From Campylobacterales bacterium (GTDB lineage Bacteria > Campylobacterota > Campylobacteria > Campylobacterales > Nitratiruptoraceae), in contig JALWZJ010000155.1 of the NCBI GenBank assembly GCA_027002625.1, positions 1 through 40,685 of the forward strand: a DNA stretch of 40,685 nt, in the 5' to 3' direction. The position numbers and the translations under genes are program-made. The notes below the pieces were generated by a model. That model ran no database searches, was not told where the DNA came from, and saw nothing but the letters and a program-made list of their open reading frames with translations. Below are positions 27,390-38,407 of the stretch, piece by piece (position 1 is the first letter of the stretch; the number at the start of each line of letters is the position of its first letter).

Positions 27390-30310
27390 GCCAATCCTTT
27401 CAAATATCTCAAAAGTGCCGCCAATATATCCTCGTCATCCTTGCTCACCGCCTTGATCGCCTCTTTACGATCTCCCCAGTCGATGGTGATGTTTTGGCCA
27501 AAATTGGAGATTCGTTTGATCCCAAGCTTCGATGCCAAAAGCTTGATATGCACCAGATCCAAAAAATTTTTGGTGGGCTGATCGAGTCTGCCGTATCGAT
27601 CGCTGATCTCCTCTTCAATAGCGGCAATCTCTTCGGCGCTTTTGACATTGGCAAGCTTCCTGTAGAGCTCCAGCTTGAGCCTATCTTCGCTCACCACCTC
27701 TTTGGAGATATAGGCGTTGACACTGAGTTTGAGCTCCACTTCAGCCTCCTCCTCCACTTCCCCTTTGGTGAGCTTCGCAATCGCCTCTTCGAGCATTTTG
27801 AGATAAAGACTATAGCCGATATTTTTGATATGGCCGCTTTGCTGGGCTCCGATAATGTTGCCCCCGCCCCGTATCTCCAAATCATAAAAGGCCAGTGCCG
27901 CCCCACTACCCAAATAGGAGTTGGACTCCAGAGCAATGAGGCGCTTTTTGGCCTCTTGCGTTAAAGCATCTTTATCTTCGACGAGATAGTAGCAGTACCC
28001 CTCCTTACCGCCTCTCCCTACACGACCTCGTAATTGATGCAAGTCGGCAATACCGAAGCGATCGGCCCCCTCGACGATGATGGTATTGACGTTTGGCATA
28101 TGGATACCACTCTCGACGATAGAGGTGGAGAGCAAGATGTCATACTCTTTGTCGGCAAATCGCAGTAGCTCCTTTTCTGTCGTTGCAGCCGATATTTTGG
28201 AGTGGAGCACCAAAATCTTCTTACCTGGCAGCAGCTCTTCGAGCTCTTTTCTTTTCTCCTCGATACCAGCGATGGAGTTGTAGATATAAAAGATCTGTCC
28301 CCCTCGGCGCAGCTCTCTGAGAATCACCTCTTTGACGAGGTTTGCATCATACTCTTTGACGTAGGTTCGCACATCCTTGCGCCCTTCGGGAGGCGTAGTG
28401 ATCTGGGCCAGCTCTTTTATTTGGCTAAGCGCCATATTAAGGCTTCTTGGGATCGGCGTGGCGCTCATGCTAAGAATATGCACATTCTTGCTAAACTCTT
28501 TGAGCTTCTCTTTTTGCTTGACGCCAAATTTATGCTCCTCGTCCACTACCACAAGGCCAAGATTTTTGAACTTTGCACCAAAGAGGGCATGGGTACCCAC
28601 CACCACATCGATCTTTCCTTCTTCCAAAGCTTTAAGCCGCTCTTTTTTCTCTTTGGCGCTGACGAATCGGTCGATCTTGGTCACGCTGATGCCAAAGGGC
28701 TCGAGGCGGCTTTTGAGGCTTTCGTAATGCTGGGATGAAAGAAGTGTGGTAGGTACCACAATAGCGGCTTGATAGCCGTTTTTGACGGTGGCGTAGATGG
28801 CGTTCATCGCCACCTCCGTCTTGCCAAAGCCCACATCCCCACTAAGCAGCATATCCATCACCCGCCCGCTGGCAAGGGCTTGGAGGATCTTGTCGATCGC
28901 CTCTTTTTGGTCTGGCGTGTAGGTAAAGCCGGCTGCTTTTTGAAAGAGGTTCATATCGGGAGTGAGGATCTGTTTGCCCGGTACCACCGCTCGCTTAGCG
29001 GCGATATTTACGATATCGGCCGCCATCTCGAAAAGCTTTTGGCGTACTTTGGCTTTGAGCTTGGCAAAGCTCTGGCTGCCCAGCCGATCTACCACCGCCA
29101 CACTGCCGCTATCGGCTACATAGCGGCTAAGCACCTCCAGATTTTCCACCGGTACCAGCAGCTTATCCTCTCCCGCATACTCCACCTGTACAAAATCCCT
29201 TTTGGCCCCCAAAATTTCGATGGTCTGCAGTCCTTTGAATATCCCGATCCCATGCTGTTCGTGCACCACATACTCACCCACTTTAAGCTCATCCAAGATA
29301 ATAGTAGGAGCTTTTTTTCTTCTTTTTTGGGGCTTATTGAGGGATACGATCACCTCCTCGGGCCCCTCGATACTGAGCACCGCATCGGTATAGACAAACT
29401 CTACGGCAGATAGCTCTTTGATAGGACTTCGCCTCGCCATCTGGGGCGTTTTGGCCAAGACTTTGATTTGTTTATCTTTTTTGGCTTCGATGAGGCGGTT
29501 GATGTCGAGCACTTCGATATCTTTGTACTCTTTGGGTTCAGGGATTATAGGAAGACTTTCTATCTGCTCTTTTGGGATGAGTCCTTTGTAGCTGTAGAGC
29601 TCGTCCAGATCGAAGGCTTTGGAAGCGACGGCTTTTTTGCCCTTTAGCAAAGATTGGCGCTCACTTACCCAAAAGCCGACACTTCTAAGATCCTTTTCAA
29701 ACACATCGAAACTACTTCGCTCCACCGCCTCTTTTAGCTTCTCGTCAGCTATCAGTGAGGCTGGATAGAGAATGAAATGTTCCAGCTCTTCTTTGTGACT
29801 TCTTTGGCTTTGGGGCTCGAAGTGGCGGATCGACTCGATCTGGGTATCGAAGAGGCTCAGGCGCAAAGGGAGCTCGTAGTTTGGGGAGTAGATATCGATC
29901 ACGTCACCCCTGATACTTACCTCCCCTTTGGCCTCCACGATATCGACGAACTGATAGCCCCACGCATAGAGAAGCTCTTTGAACTCTTCCATATCGATAT
30001 CTTCGCCAAACTCGATCCTCTTTTGGCCAAAATAGTTTTTTACTGGCATCGGCTTGGAGATGGTGCCAAGTGGAGCGATGAGAAGCTTTGGAGTGTGATA
30101 GTAGTCGTTTAGCCTCGCCAAAAGCTGATCGAGCTCCTCTTTGAAGACTCTTAGATCATCCCCATACTGAGCCCTGAAATCTGGCAGCACATAGTGCTCG
30201 ATGCCGAGCACTTTGGCCGCGTCACTCGCCCTCCTCGCCTCTTTGGCATCTTCCACTACCAATATATCTGGTCGATTTTGCTTTAGATATTCGTAGAATC
30301 TGGCAGCCAT
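27386..30310 (-). CDS. mfd: Transcription-repair coupling factor
   Basis: CarD-like RID (VGEYVVHEQHGIGIFKG), superfamily-2 helicase GDVGFGKTEVAMNAIYA, DEEHKFGVKQKEKLK, LHQLRGRVGRGGKEGYCYYL, TRCF C-terminal domain. Confidence 0.96.
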   Translation of the reverse strand: MAARFYEYLKQNRPDILVVEDAKEARRASDAAKVLGIEHYVLPDFRAQYGDDLRVFKEELDQLLARLNDYYHTPKLLIAPLGTISKPMPVKNYFGQKRIEFGEDIDMEEFKELLYAWGYQFVDIVEAKGEVSIRGDVIDIYSPNYELPLRLSLFDTQIESIRHFEPQSQRSHKEELEHFILYPASLIADEKLKEAVERSSFDVFEKDLRSVGFWVSERQSLLKGKKAVASKAFDLDELYSYKGLIPKEQIESLPIIPEPKEYKDIEVLDINRLIEAKKDKQIKVLAKTPQMARRSPIKELSAVEFVYTDAVLSIEGPEEVIVSLNKPQKRRKKAPTIILDELKVGEYVVHEQHGIGIFKGLQTIEILGAKRDFVQVEYAGEDKLLVPVENLEVLSRYVADSGSVAVVDRLGSQSFAKLKAKVRQKLFEMAADIVNIAAKRAVVPGKQILTPDMNLFQKAAGFTYTPDQKEAIDKILQALASGRVMDMLLSGDVGFGKTEVAMNAIYATVKNGYQAAIVVPTTLLSSQHYESLKSRLEPFGISVTKIDRFVSAKEKKERLKALEEGKIDVVVGTHALFGAKFKNLGLVVVDEEHKFGVKQKEKLKEFSKNVHILSMSATPIPRSLNMALSQIKELAQITTPPEGRKDVRTYVKEYDANLVKEVILRELRRGGQIFYIYNSIAGIEEKRKELEELLPGKKILVLHSKISAATTEKELLRFADKEYDILLSTSIVESGIHMPNVNTIIVEGADRFGIADLHQLRGRVGRGGKEGYCYYLVEDKDALTQEAKKRLIALESNSYLGSGAALAFYDLEIRGGGNIIGAQQSGHIKNIGYSLYLKMLEEAIAKLTKGEVEEEAEVELKLSVNAYISKEVVSEDRLKLELYRKLANVKSAEEIAAIEEEISDRYGRLDQPTKNFLDLVHIKLLASKLGIKRISNFGQNITIDWGDRKEAIKAVSKDDEDILAALLRYLKGLA

Positions 30311-31401
30311 TTGGCTATCTCCTCGATGACGCTAAACGATCCATAGACCAAATACTCCTGCTTTCCAAACCCCTCGAACCACCTACCCTCGATATCCAAT
30401 CTATCCAACACTTCAAAAAGCTTAGTAGGATCAACAATACGGTTGTTTTTTATGGGTAGTATCTCCACTCGCTCGATCTTTGGCTTCAAAATCTTCAAAA
30501 CCTCTTCATACTCTTTGTCTTCGTAGCTGTTATAGACCAAAACCACCCTTTTGTCAAGAACCTCTTTTATCGCTTTGGCAGACAAGGGATTGTGCCCCAC
30601 ATCGAGGATGATATTGCCTCGCCGCTCAAAGCGTGCCGGCATTCGGTAGCTGACTACTCGTTTGGGATCTGCCATGAAGCCAAGTTTTTTGGCCCCTGCC
30701 AAAGCGAGAGCCAGGTTGGGAGCGAAAAAGTCCGGGATTTTGGCCTCTTCGCACACCCGCTTCGCTTCCTCCACATCCTCGATCACCTCAAAGGATATCC
30801 CCAGCTCCTTGGCCACTTCGTACACCTGAGGATGAGGCTGCGGAGCGAGGAGTGCTTCTTTTTGGACAGCTTTTAGCTTCGTCATGGCGATCGCTTCGAT
30901 ACGCTCACCCAAAAAATCTTTATGGTCGTAGTCGATGGGAGTGACGAGGGTCAAATCTGTCTCAAAAACTGCCGTAGCATCGAACTCTCCTCCAAGCCCC
31001 GCCTCCATAATAGCAATATCCAGTCCCTCGAAAGCGAGAGCGGCCAAAAAGGTGGTATATTCGAAGTAGCTAAGCTCCTTGGCCTCATCATCCAAAAGCT
31101 GCAGCAATTTTTGGTGCAAAAGCTCCAAAGTATCATTCCCAATATCTTCCCCATCGATCCAGATCCGCTCGTTGAAAGAAAAGATATGGGGCGAAGTGTA
31201 GTGCCCCACTCTCGCTCCCGCCTCTTTGAGAGCACCAGCCAAAAATCGTCCCGTACTCCCCTTGCCGTTGGTGCCTACGATATGTACGATTGGAGGAAGC
31301 TTCAAACGATGGGCGATTTTTTGATAGGCTCGTCGCATCCGCAATGGATCGAATTTTTTGTAAAAGAGTGGTTTTTGAGCCAGAAACTCTTGCAGCTTCA
31401 C
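30283..31401 (-). CDS. folC: Bifunctional folylpolyglutamate/dihydrofolate synthase
   Basis: VGTNGKGSTGRFLAGALKEAGARVGHYTSPHIFSFNERIWI; EAGLGGEFDATAVF; LDVGHNPLSA. Confidence 0.93.
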   Translation of the reverse strand: MKLQEFLAQKPLFYKKFDPLRMRRAYQKIAHRLKLPPIVHIVGTNGKGSTGRFLAGALKEAGARVGHYTSPHIFSFNERIWIDGEDIGNDTLELLHQKLLQLLDDEAKELSYFEYTTFLAALAFEGLDIAIMEAGLGGEFDATAVFETDLTLVTPIDYDHKDFLGERIEAIAMTKLKAVQKEALLAPQPHPQVYEVAKELGISFEVIEDVEEAKRVCEEAKIPDFFAPNLALALAGAKKLGFMADPKRVVSYRMPARFERRGNIILDVGHNPLSAKAIKEVLDKRVVLVYNSYEDKEYEEVLKILKPKIERVEILPIKNNRIVDPTKLFEVLDRLDIEGRWFEGFGKQEYLVYGSFSVIEEIAKWLPDSTNI

Positions 31402-31892
31402 CGAGCCCCTTGGAAAGCAAGCCTGGAGATGAAGCGATCAAGCGCCTTGTTGGCCGCCTCTTTGATGGCGATATAGCGCATCGTATCGGTGATGACGGAG
31501 TTTGGCTCTATTGGAAAGTCGTATAGACCGCTGGTCTGGATATGACGCACCCCTTGTGAAGATCGAAGGGTACAATCCAAGACCACCTTGGTGCGGTAGT
31601 AGATCACATAGCCGTTGGCGTCATACTCCAATGGCGTGAAATACAGATGCTTCATCCGCACTTCGATTATCGTATCGGCATGAGATTTTGGCACAAGGTT
31701 TTGGCCAAAGCGGCGAAGGATAGCTTGATTGAGTGCATCTTTGATCAAAACCGAGTTTTGGGGATCACGTAGATCCACCACCACTTCGGTATAGACTTTG
31801 GGACCCAACACACTTCGCACATACCGCTTGGCCGGCTTGTAGCCGCATCCTTGCCACAAAAGCAATACCAGCAAAAGAGCGAATATGCGCAC
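31398..31892 (-). CDS. lptE: LPS-assembly lipoprotein LptE-like
   Basis: Lipobox LLWQGCGYKPA; TEVVVDLRDPQNSVLIKDALNQAILRRFGQ; synteny downstream of leuS. Confidence 0.8.
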   Translation of the reverse strand: MRIFALLLVLLLWQGCGYKPAKRYVRSVLGPKVYTEVVVDLRDPQNSVLIKDALNQAILRRFGQNLVPKSHADTIIEVRMKHLYFTPLEYDANGYVIYYRTKVVLDCTLRSSQGVRHIQTSGLYDFPIEPNSVITDTMRYIAIKEAANKALDRFISRLAFQGAR

Positions 31893-31893
31893 G

Positions 31894-34344
31894 CTATCCC
31901 TTAACGACGAGATTGACGAGGCGTCCGGGTACCACGATCTCTTTGATGATCTGCTTCCCTTCTATCCACTTAGCCGCCGCCTCTTTGGCCTTTTCCAAGA
32001 TCTGCTCTTTACTGGCATCCTTGGCCACTTCGATCTGGGCTCTTCGCTTGCCGTTGACACTGACTGCCAAGGTGATAGTATCCTCCTCCAGTGCCTCCGT
32101 ATCCACTAAGATTTGGCCAAAGTTTGCCCTACCAAAGAGCCGATCGGCTATTTCCCAGCTGATATGGGGGACAATAGGCTCCAAAATATTGGTCAGCACC
32201 CAATACCCCTCGCTCCAGATCTCTTCGTTTTCTTGAGCACCAAGAGCGTTGAGCGCCTCCATGGCTGAAGCGATGAGTGTATTGAAAGCGAAGCTCTTCT
32301 CATACACCTCATGTGACTTTTGCAAAGCCTGATAGACCTTTTTTCTCGCTTCTTTTTCCGCTTTGCTAAGCTTTGAAGTATCGAACTTTGGCAAACGCTG
32401 CATCGGCTTGGCCCGCTCGCTTCGCTCATAAAAGCGCTTCAAAAAGCGATACGCCCCCTCGACCCCACTATCGCTCCACTCCAGCTCTTTGGCCGGTGGT
32501 GCGGCAAAGAGAATAAAAAGCCTCGCCGTATCGGCACCGAAACGCTCCACAATCTCATCGGGGTCTACCGTATTGCCCTTGGATTTGCTCATTTTGGCAC
32601 CATCTTTGAGTACCATCCCTTGGGTGAGCAGCCTTTTAAATGGCTCGTCCAGATCCACATAGCCAAGATCTCTGAGCGCCTTGGTGAAAAACCTGGAGTA
32701 GAGCAAATGGAGTATCGCATGCTCTATCCCGCCGATATACTGATCCACCGGCATCCAGTAGTGGGTGTCCTCTTTGCGAAAGGGCACCTCCTCCCAAAAC
32801 TTCCGTGGAGTGGTATAGCGCAAAAAGTACCAGCTCGACTCCACAAAAGTATCCAAGGTATCTGTCTCCCTCTCGGCCTCGCCGCCACATTTGGGACAGG
32901 TGGTCTTTTTCCAGGTAGGATGACTCTCCAGTGGATTGCCCTCTCCCGTGATCTCCACGTCCTGGGGCAGCGTCACTGGCAGGTTCTCCTTTTTCTCCGG
33001 AACGATCCCACATTTAGGACACTTGATGAGCGGAATGGGTGTCCCCCAGTAGCGCTGACGACTGACCAGCCAATCTTTGAGCCGGTAGTTGATCTTGCGC
33101 TTGCCAAGTCCTTTGGCTTCGAAGTAGTCGATGATCCTCTTTTTGGCCTCTTCGCTTGGCAGACCACTAAACTCCCCACTATCGACCAATATCCCAGGCT
33201 CGGTGTAGGCTTTGGTAGTATCAAGCTCTCCCTTTTTGGGCTTGATCACATATTTAATAGGCAGCCCATACTTTTTGGCGAACTCGAAATCTCGCTCATC
33301 GTGAGCCGGCACCGCCATCACCGCTCCGCTTCCATATTCGCTGAGCACGAAGTTGGCTACCCATACCGGAATCTTTTGGCCAGTGAGTGGATGGATCACG
33401 AAAAGATCCAAGAAGAGCCCCTCTTTTTCGGCCTGCTGTCTGGCTCTCGCACTTTGGTTGCGCATCTGGAGGATCTTCTCCAGCTGCTCGGCACTTAAAA
33501 GATTTTTTTGGATCAGCGCCTCCACCACGGGATGCTCGGGAGCAAGTGCGGTGTAGGTGACACCATAGATGGTATCTGGTCTGGTGGTAAAGACCTCGAA
33601 GCCCTCTATCCCCACTTTTTTGGCGCTCTCTTCGTCAAAACGCAACTCAAACTCCAATCCCTCGCTTTTACCGATCCAGTTGCGCTGCATGGCGATCACT
33701 TGAGCCGGCCAGCCCTCTTCCAGTTTGGATAGATCCTCCAAAAGCTCCTCGGCATAGTCGGTGATCCTCAAAAAGTATTGCTCGATCTCCTTTTGGACCA
33801 CTTCGGTATCACAGCGCCAACATCTTCCTTCTATCACCTGCTCGTTGGCCAGTACCGTCTGGTCGTTGGGACACCAGTTGACCGCCGCTTTTTTGCGGTA
33901 CATCAGCCCCTTCTCCCACATATCGATGATAAAGGCCTGCTCCCATTTGGTATAAAGAGGATCGCAAGTGGCGAACTCCCTATCTTTTGAGAAGCTGAGC
34001 CCCAAATTTTGCAGCTCCCCTCGCATATAGTCGATATTTTCATAAGTCCACTTTTTGGGATGGACTTTGTGCTTGATGGCGGCGTTTTCCGCCGGCATCC
34101 CAAAAGCGTCCCAACCAATTGGGTGCAAGACGTTTCGCCCGGCTTTTCTATGGTATCTGGCCAGCGCGTCGCCTATGGTGTAGTTGCGCACATGTCCCAT
34201 ATGGATCCGCCCACTTGGATAGGGAAACATGGAGAGTACATACATCTTTGGCTTCTCGTAGCTCTCTTCTGGCTCGAAAGCCTTGTTGTCCTCCCAATAC
34301 TTTTGCCACTTCTTCTCTATCTTGCTTGGCTCATACTTCATCAC
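31894..34344 (-). CDS. leuS: Leucyl-tRNA synthetase
   Basis: [26 protein letters not shown], ...[36 protein letters not shown]. Confidence 0.98.
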   Translation of the reverse strand: MMKYEPSKIEKKWQKYWEDNKAFEPEESYEKPKMYVLSMFPYPSGRIHMGHVRNYTIGDALARYHRKAGRNVLHPIGWDAFGMPAENAAIKHKVHPKKWTYENIDYMRGELQNLGLSFSKDREFATCDPLYTKWEQAFIIDMWEKGLMYRKKAAVNWCPNDQTVLANEQVIEGRCWRCDTEVVQKEIEQYFLRITDYAEELLEDLSKLEEGWPAQVIAMQRNWIGKSEGLEFELRFDEESAKKVGIEGFEVFTTRPDTIYGVTYTALAPEHPVVEALIQKNLLSAEQLEKILQMRNQSARARQQAEKEGLFLDLFVIHPLTGQKIPVWVANFVLSEYGSGAVMAVPAHDERDFEFAKKYGLPIKYVIKPKKGELDTTKAYTEPGILVDSGEFSGLPSEEAKKRIIDYFEAKGLGKRKINYRLKDWLVSRQRYWGTPIPLIKCPKCGIVPEKKENLPVTLPQDVEITGEGNPLESHPTWKKTTCPKCGGEAERETDTLDTFVESSWYFLRYTTPRKFWEEVPFRKEDTHYWMPVDQYIGGIEHAILHLLYSRFFTKALRDLGYVDLDEPFKRLLTQGMVLKDGAKMSKSKGNTVDPDEIVERFGADTARLFILFAAPPAKELEWSDSGVEGAYRFLKRFYERSERAKPMQRLPKFDTSKLSKAEKEARKKVYQALQKSHEVYEKSFAFNTLIASAMEALNALGAQENEEIWSEGYWVLTNILEPIVPHISWEIADRLFGRANFGQILVDTEALEEDTITLAVSVNGKRRAQIEVAKDASKEQILEKAKEAAAKWIEGKQIIKEIVVPGRLVNLVVKG

Positions 34345-35315
34345 ACCATTCCTTGTTCGTACATCGCTCGCATTCTCTCTTTTTCGGCTTGTCGTTTTTT
34401 CTTTTCGGCCAATTTCTTTCGATACTCTTCCAAGTCAAAACCCAAAATGGCCAAAAGTGGAGAGGCGATAAAGATAGAGCTGTAGGTCCCTACGATGATA
34501 CCGATGAGCAGCGTGAAGCTAAAGCCTTTGATGATCTCGCCACCAAAAAGATACAAGGTGAGCACCACAAAAAAGGTGGTCAACGAGGTAAGAGTCGTAC
34601 GTGAGAGAGTCTTGGTGATCGACTCGTTGATCACTTCATCGAGTTTTCGTAGTTTCACGGACTCCACGATACCCTCACGAATACGATCGAAGACGATGAT
34701 GGTGTCGTTGAGCGAATATCCTAAAATCGTCAAAATAGCCGCCAAGATATCGAGATTGACGGGAATACTAAAAAGCGAAATCGCCCCAAGCGCGATGCTT
34801 ACATCGTGCACCAGTGCCAAGACACTGGCCAATGCGAAGCGCCACTCAAATCGGATCGAGACGTAGATGAGGATTCCAAGAATGGCTATCACCATAGCCA
34901 TCAGACCCTTTTCTCTAAGCTCGCTTCCAACCTTTGGTCCTACCATATCCACACGACGTATCTCAAAATGTCCCGTACCGGCTAAGGCCGCCCTCGCCTC
35001 GTCACCTATATCTTTCTTGAGGTTTTTGGAGGAGCTCTTGATCCGTATGACGATCTCTCTATCACTCCCAAAGAGGGTCACGCTGGCATCTTTGAACACT
35101 TCACTTTTTTTGAGTGCTGAGCGGATCATGGCCAGGTCCACTGGCTTGTCGTAGCGCACTTGCACGATGGTACCACCAGCAAAGTCGATACCAAAATTGA
35201 GCCCTTTGAAAAAAAGAAGCGCCCAGGAGGCAAGGACGAGAATGAGCGAAAGGGTCATGAAATATTTGGCCTTGCCCATAAAATCATACACTTTGTCCGT
35301 TCTAAAAAACTCCAT
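34341..35315 (-). CDS. secF: Protein translocase subunit SecF
   Basis: [54 protein letters not shown]. Confidence 0.96.
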   Translation of the reverse strand: MEFFRTDKVYDFMGKAKYFMTLSLILVLASWALLFFKGLNFGIDFAGGTIVQVRYDKPVDLAMIRSALKKSEVFKDASVTLFGSDREIVIRIKSSSKNLKKDIGDEARAALAGTGHFEIRRVDMVGPKVGSELREKGLMAMVIAILGILIYVSIRFEWRFALASVLALVHDVSIALGAISLFSIPVNLDILAAILTILGYSLNDTIIVFDRIREGIVESVKLRKLDEVINESITKTLSRTTLTSLTTFFVVLTLYLFGGEIIKGFSFTLLIGIIVGTYSSIFIASPLLAILGFDLEEYRKKLAEKKKRQAEKERMRAMYEQGMV

Positions 35316-35316
35316 A

Positions 35317-36879
35317 CTATACCTTTATTCCAAACCAGAGATTGAGGTTTTTGCTCTTTTCGATCTTTGGAAGTAGTGCCTGGTATATCCCGTGGGTACC
35401 CACGATCGCCGTGAGCATCGATGCCAAAATACCGATACTGATGGTGATGGCAAACCCTTTGATAGGTCCCGTACCGTAGGCGTAGAGTACGATCGCAGCG
35501 ATGAGAGTCGTGATATTGGCATCCAAAATAGCGCTCATAGCGTTTTTGTACCCCTGTTCGATCGCCTTTTTGATGCTCACTCCCTGACGCAAAAGCTCTC
35601 TAATACGCTCGTTGATGATCACGTTGGCATCCACCGCCATACCGACAGTGAGCACGATACCAGCCATCCCAGGTAGTGTAAGAGTGGCTCCAAAAAGCGC
35701 CATCACTCCGATGATCAAAAAGAGGTTGGCGATGAGGGCCACATCGGCGATAAGGCCAGCGATACCATAGTAGATCGCCATGAAGAGCACCACCAGCACA
35801 AAACCGCTAATGAGCGCTATCATACTTTGTCGGATACTATCGGCTCCAAGACTTGGCCCGATGCTGCGCTTTTCTTCCATATACACAGGTGCCAAGAGCG
35901 CTCCGCTTCTTAGAGCGATCGCCACATCGTGGGCCTCTTCGAGACTGAAGCCCCCGCTGATCTGCCCACTACCTCCGCCTATACGCTCACGTATCACCGG
36001 AGCGGAGTAGACCGTATTGTCCAGCACCACAGCCAACCGTTTGCCCACGTTTTTGGCGGTAAAGTCCCCAAAGATCCTGGCCCCTTCGCTATTGAGCGTA
36101 AAATTGATCACAGGCTGGTTGTTTTGATCGAAGGCTACTCTGGCATCTTTGATCATACTACCATCGAGGATTGGAATCTCTTTGACCAGATACTTTCTGC
36201 CGTGGCGATCTTTTAGGATCACATCCCCATACTGGGCCGCCTCCTCAGGAGTCATCTGATCGACTCTGGCCTGCCTGGCCTCATCCACGGCCATCAGCTG
36301 CAAGTGGGCCGCTTTGGCGATCAGCTTGCGCACCCGCTGCTCCTGCTCGGGAGTTTTGATCCCAGGTAGCTCCACGAGGATTTTGTCTTTGCCCTGCTTA
36401 GCTACGGTAGGTTCTGCCAGTCCAAACTGATCGAGACGATTTCTGATCGTATCTACCGCTTGTTTGATGGCATACTGCTTGACCTCCTCGATCGCTTCTG
36501 GAGTGAGGGAGATGTGGTACTCTTCTTCTATCTTTTCGACTTTGAGTCCTTTTTCTTTGGCCAAAAACTCATCTATCTTTTTCGCATCGTCCGGATCGAG
36601 CAGTTTGAAGCTGATCTCGTTCTCTTTGACTCTGAGATCATCGATCAAGATGTCGTTTTGTTCGGCGTAGTATTTGATCGATGAAGCGATCGATTTGATT
36701 TTGGAGTGGATGGCCGCTTTGGTGTCGACTCCAAGGAGCATATGCAGCCCCCCTTGCAGGTCGAGCCCAAGCGTGATCTTGGGACCTTCTTTGAGGTTGA
36801 ACAGTGAGGGTACGGAGAGAGCCACACCCGCTATGAAGACCAAAATGAAAAGAGCGAGTCTCCAGTTGAGCCACCGCAT
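35317..36879 (-). CDS. secD: Protein translocase subunit SecD
   Basis: [49 protein letters not shown]-type motif; [15 protein letters not shown]. Confidence 0.97.
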   Translation of the reverse strand: MRWLNWRLALFILVFIAGVALSVPSLFNLKEGPKITLGLDLQGGLHMLLGVDTKAAIHSKIKSIASSIKYYAEQNDILIDDLRVKENEISFKLLDPDDAKKIDEFLAKEKGLKVEKIEEEYHISLTPEAIEEVKQYAIKQAVDTIRNRLDQFGLAEPTVAKQGKDKILVELPGIKTPEQEQRVRKLIAKAAHLQLMAVDEARQARVDQMTPEEAAQYGDVILKDRHGRKYLVKEIPILDGSMIKDARVAFDQNNQPVINFTLNSEGARIFGDFTAKNVGKRLAVVLDNTVYSAPVIRERIGGGSGQISGGFSLEEAHDVAIALRSGALLAPVYMEEKRSIGPSLGADSIRQSMIALISGFVLVVLFMAIYYGIAGLIADVALIANLFLIIGVMALFGATLTLPGMAGIVLTVGMAVDANVIINERIRELLRQGVSIKKAIEQGYKNAMSAILDANITTLIAAIVLYAYGTGPIKGFAITISIGILASMLTAIVGTHGIYQALLPKIEKSKNLNLWFGIKV

Positions 36880-36882
36880 CGC

Positions 36883-37158
36883 TTAGCTTTCCAGTTTTTT
36901 GGCGATATAGTTCTTGTCGATTCGTACCGTGGTGTTGTCGTCGATCTTGGCTTTGATATGATCCTCTTCGTTTTTGATCACTTCGGCTATAATACCTCCA
37001 GAGGTGACGATCTTGTCCCCTTTTTGCAAAGAGTTCACCATCTCTTTGTGCTTCTTGGCCTGCTGCTGCTGTGGCCTGATGATAAGAAAATAGAAGATCA
37101 CGAAAATAATGATCAACGGAAGGAGAGATCCTAAAATGCCTGCGCCTTGTCCCTGCAT
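36883..37158 (-). CDS. yajC: Sec translocase accessory subunit YajC
   Basis: FYFLIIRPQQQQAKKHKEMVNSLQKGDKIVTSGGIIAEV; AAAGGA RBS upstream. Confidence 0.95.
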   Translation of the reverse strand: MQGQGAGILGSLLPLIIIFVIFYFLIIRPQQQQAKKHKEMVNSLQKGDKIVTSGGIIAEVIKNEEDHIKAKIDDNTTVRIDKNYIAKKLES

Positions 37159-38407
37159 GAAAATTCCTTTGTTTCAAAATTTTGGGAGGTATTTTAACAT
37201 TAGTTTATTAATAAAATCCTTTGGTATCGCTGCTGTGTTCAGCCTCTTTTTGTATCTGGAGTGGATGGGCGTGCAGGCTCGGTGGCTCTTTAGCCTGTTG
37301 GCGATTGTGGGATTTGCTCTTTTACTTTTGGCCAAACGGGGCTTTTGGATCGGTTTTTTTATTGGAGTTTTGTGGTTTTGGTGGATAGCGCTGAGCTTTC
37401 GATACTACGATCTTTCCTGGATGATCCCTTTTGTGATCCTTGCTATTGGGCTGATTTATGGCGTGATATTTTGGGCTGGATACCGTTTGGCCGCCATTTT
37501 TCCCACCTCTTTTGGTCAAACGGCGGCGAAGGGACTCTTTGTATGGAGTGTGGGATCTATCCACCCTTTTGGCTTCAACTGGTTCATCCCCCAGCTTGCC
37601 CTCGTGCGTTCCTATTTTTCTTTTGATACGCTCTCTTTCGCATTTTTTTTGGCGTTTACAGGCTGGATAGTACTGGCACGCTCTTGGCGCAAGCTTTTGG
37701 CGCTGCCTCTGTTTTTGTCTCTTTGGCACCATCCAAGCCCCCCTCCTCTGGCTCCTCTTCGTATCGATCTGATCACCACTCATCTACCCCAAGAGAAAAA
37801 GTGGCGGCGAAGCGAGCTAACCTCCATCATCCACGACAACTTCTTTCATATCCATCGAGCCATCCATAAAGGCTACGATATGGTAGTCCTGCCAGAGAGC
37901 GCCTTTCCTCTTTTTCTCAATCTCGATCCAAATCTGCTCTCAAGACTGCAGTATCTAAGCCACAAGATCGCCATCGTCACGGGAGCTTTGGCCTACAAAG
38001 AGGGTAAGATCTACAACTCTACCTATATTTTTCAAAACGGTCGATATATCATATTGGATAAGGTGGTTTTGGTCCCCTTCGGGGAAGAGATCCCCCTGCC
38101 AAAACCTCTCTCTCGCCTCGTCAACCACATCTTTTTCGGTGATGCCAGCGATTACGACCACGCCACCACTCCTCAAATCTACGAGATAGAAGGGGTGCGG
38201 TTCACCAACGCCATCTGCTACGAGGCCACCCATCCACTTATCTACCAAAGCCCCACCACCTACATCATAGCTATCAGCAACAACGCCTGGTTTTGGCCCT
38301 CCTTGGAGCCTTGGCTGCAAAACCTCATTATCAGATATTATGCTACAATCTACCACAAAGTGGTCTACCACGCCACCAATATCGCCAAAACGGAGGTGAT
38401 TCGATGA
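37157..38407 (+). CDS. lnt: Apolipoprotein N-acyltransferase
   Basis: Polytopic N-terminus plus nitrilase domain (VVLPESAFPLFL, VPFGEEIPLP, NAICYEATHPLI, AISNNAWF); start uncertain (37157 or a downstream alternative). Confidence 0.85.
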   Translation: MKIPLFQNFGRYFNISLLIKSFGIAAVFSLFLYLEWMGVQARWLFSLLAIVGFALLLLAKRGFWIGFFIGVLWFWWIALSFRYYDLSWMIPFVILAIGLIYGVIFWAGYRLAAIFPTSFGQTAAKGLFVWSVGSIHPFGFNWFIPQLALVRSYFSFDTLSFAFFLAFTGWIVLARSWRKLLALPLFLSLWHHPSPPPLAPLRIDLITTHLPQEKKWRRSELTSIIHDNFFHIHRAIHKGYDMVVLPESAFPLFLNLDPNLLSRLQYLSHKIAIVTGALAYKEGKIYNSTYIFQNGRYIILDKVVLVPFGEEIPLPKPLSRLVNHIFFGDASDYDHATTPQIYEIEGVRFTNAICYEATHPLIYQSPTTYIIAISNNAWFWPSLEPWLQNLIIRYYATIYHKVVYHATNIAKTEVIR

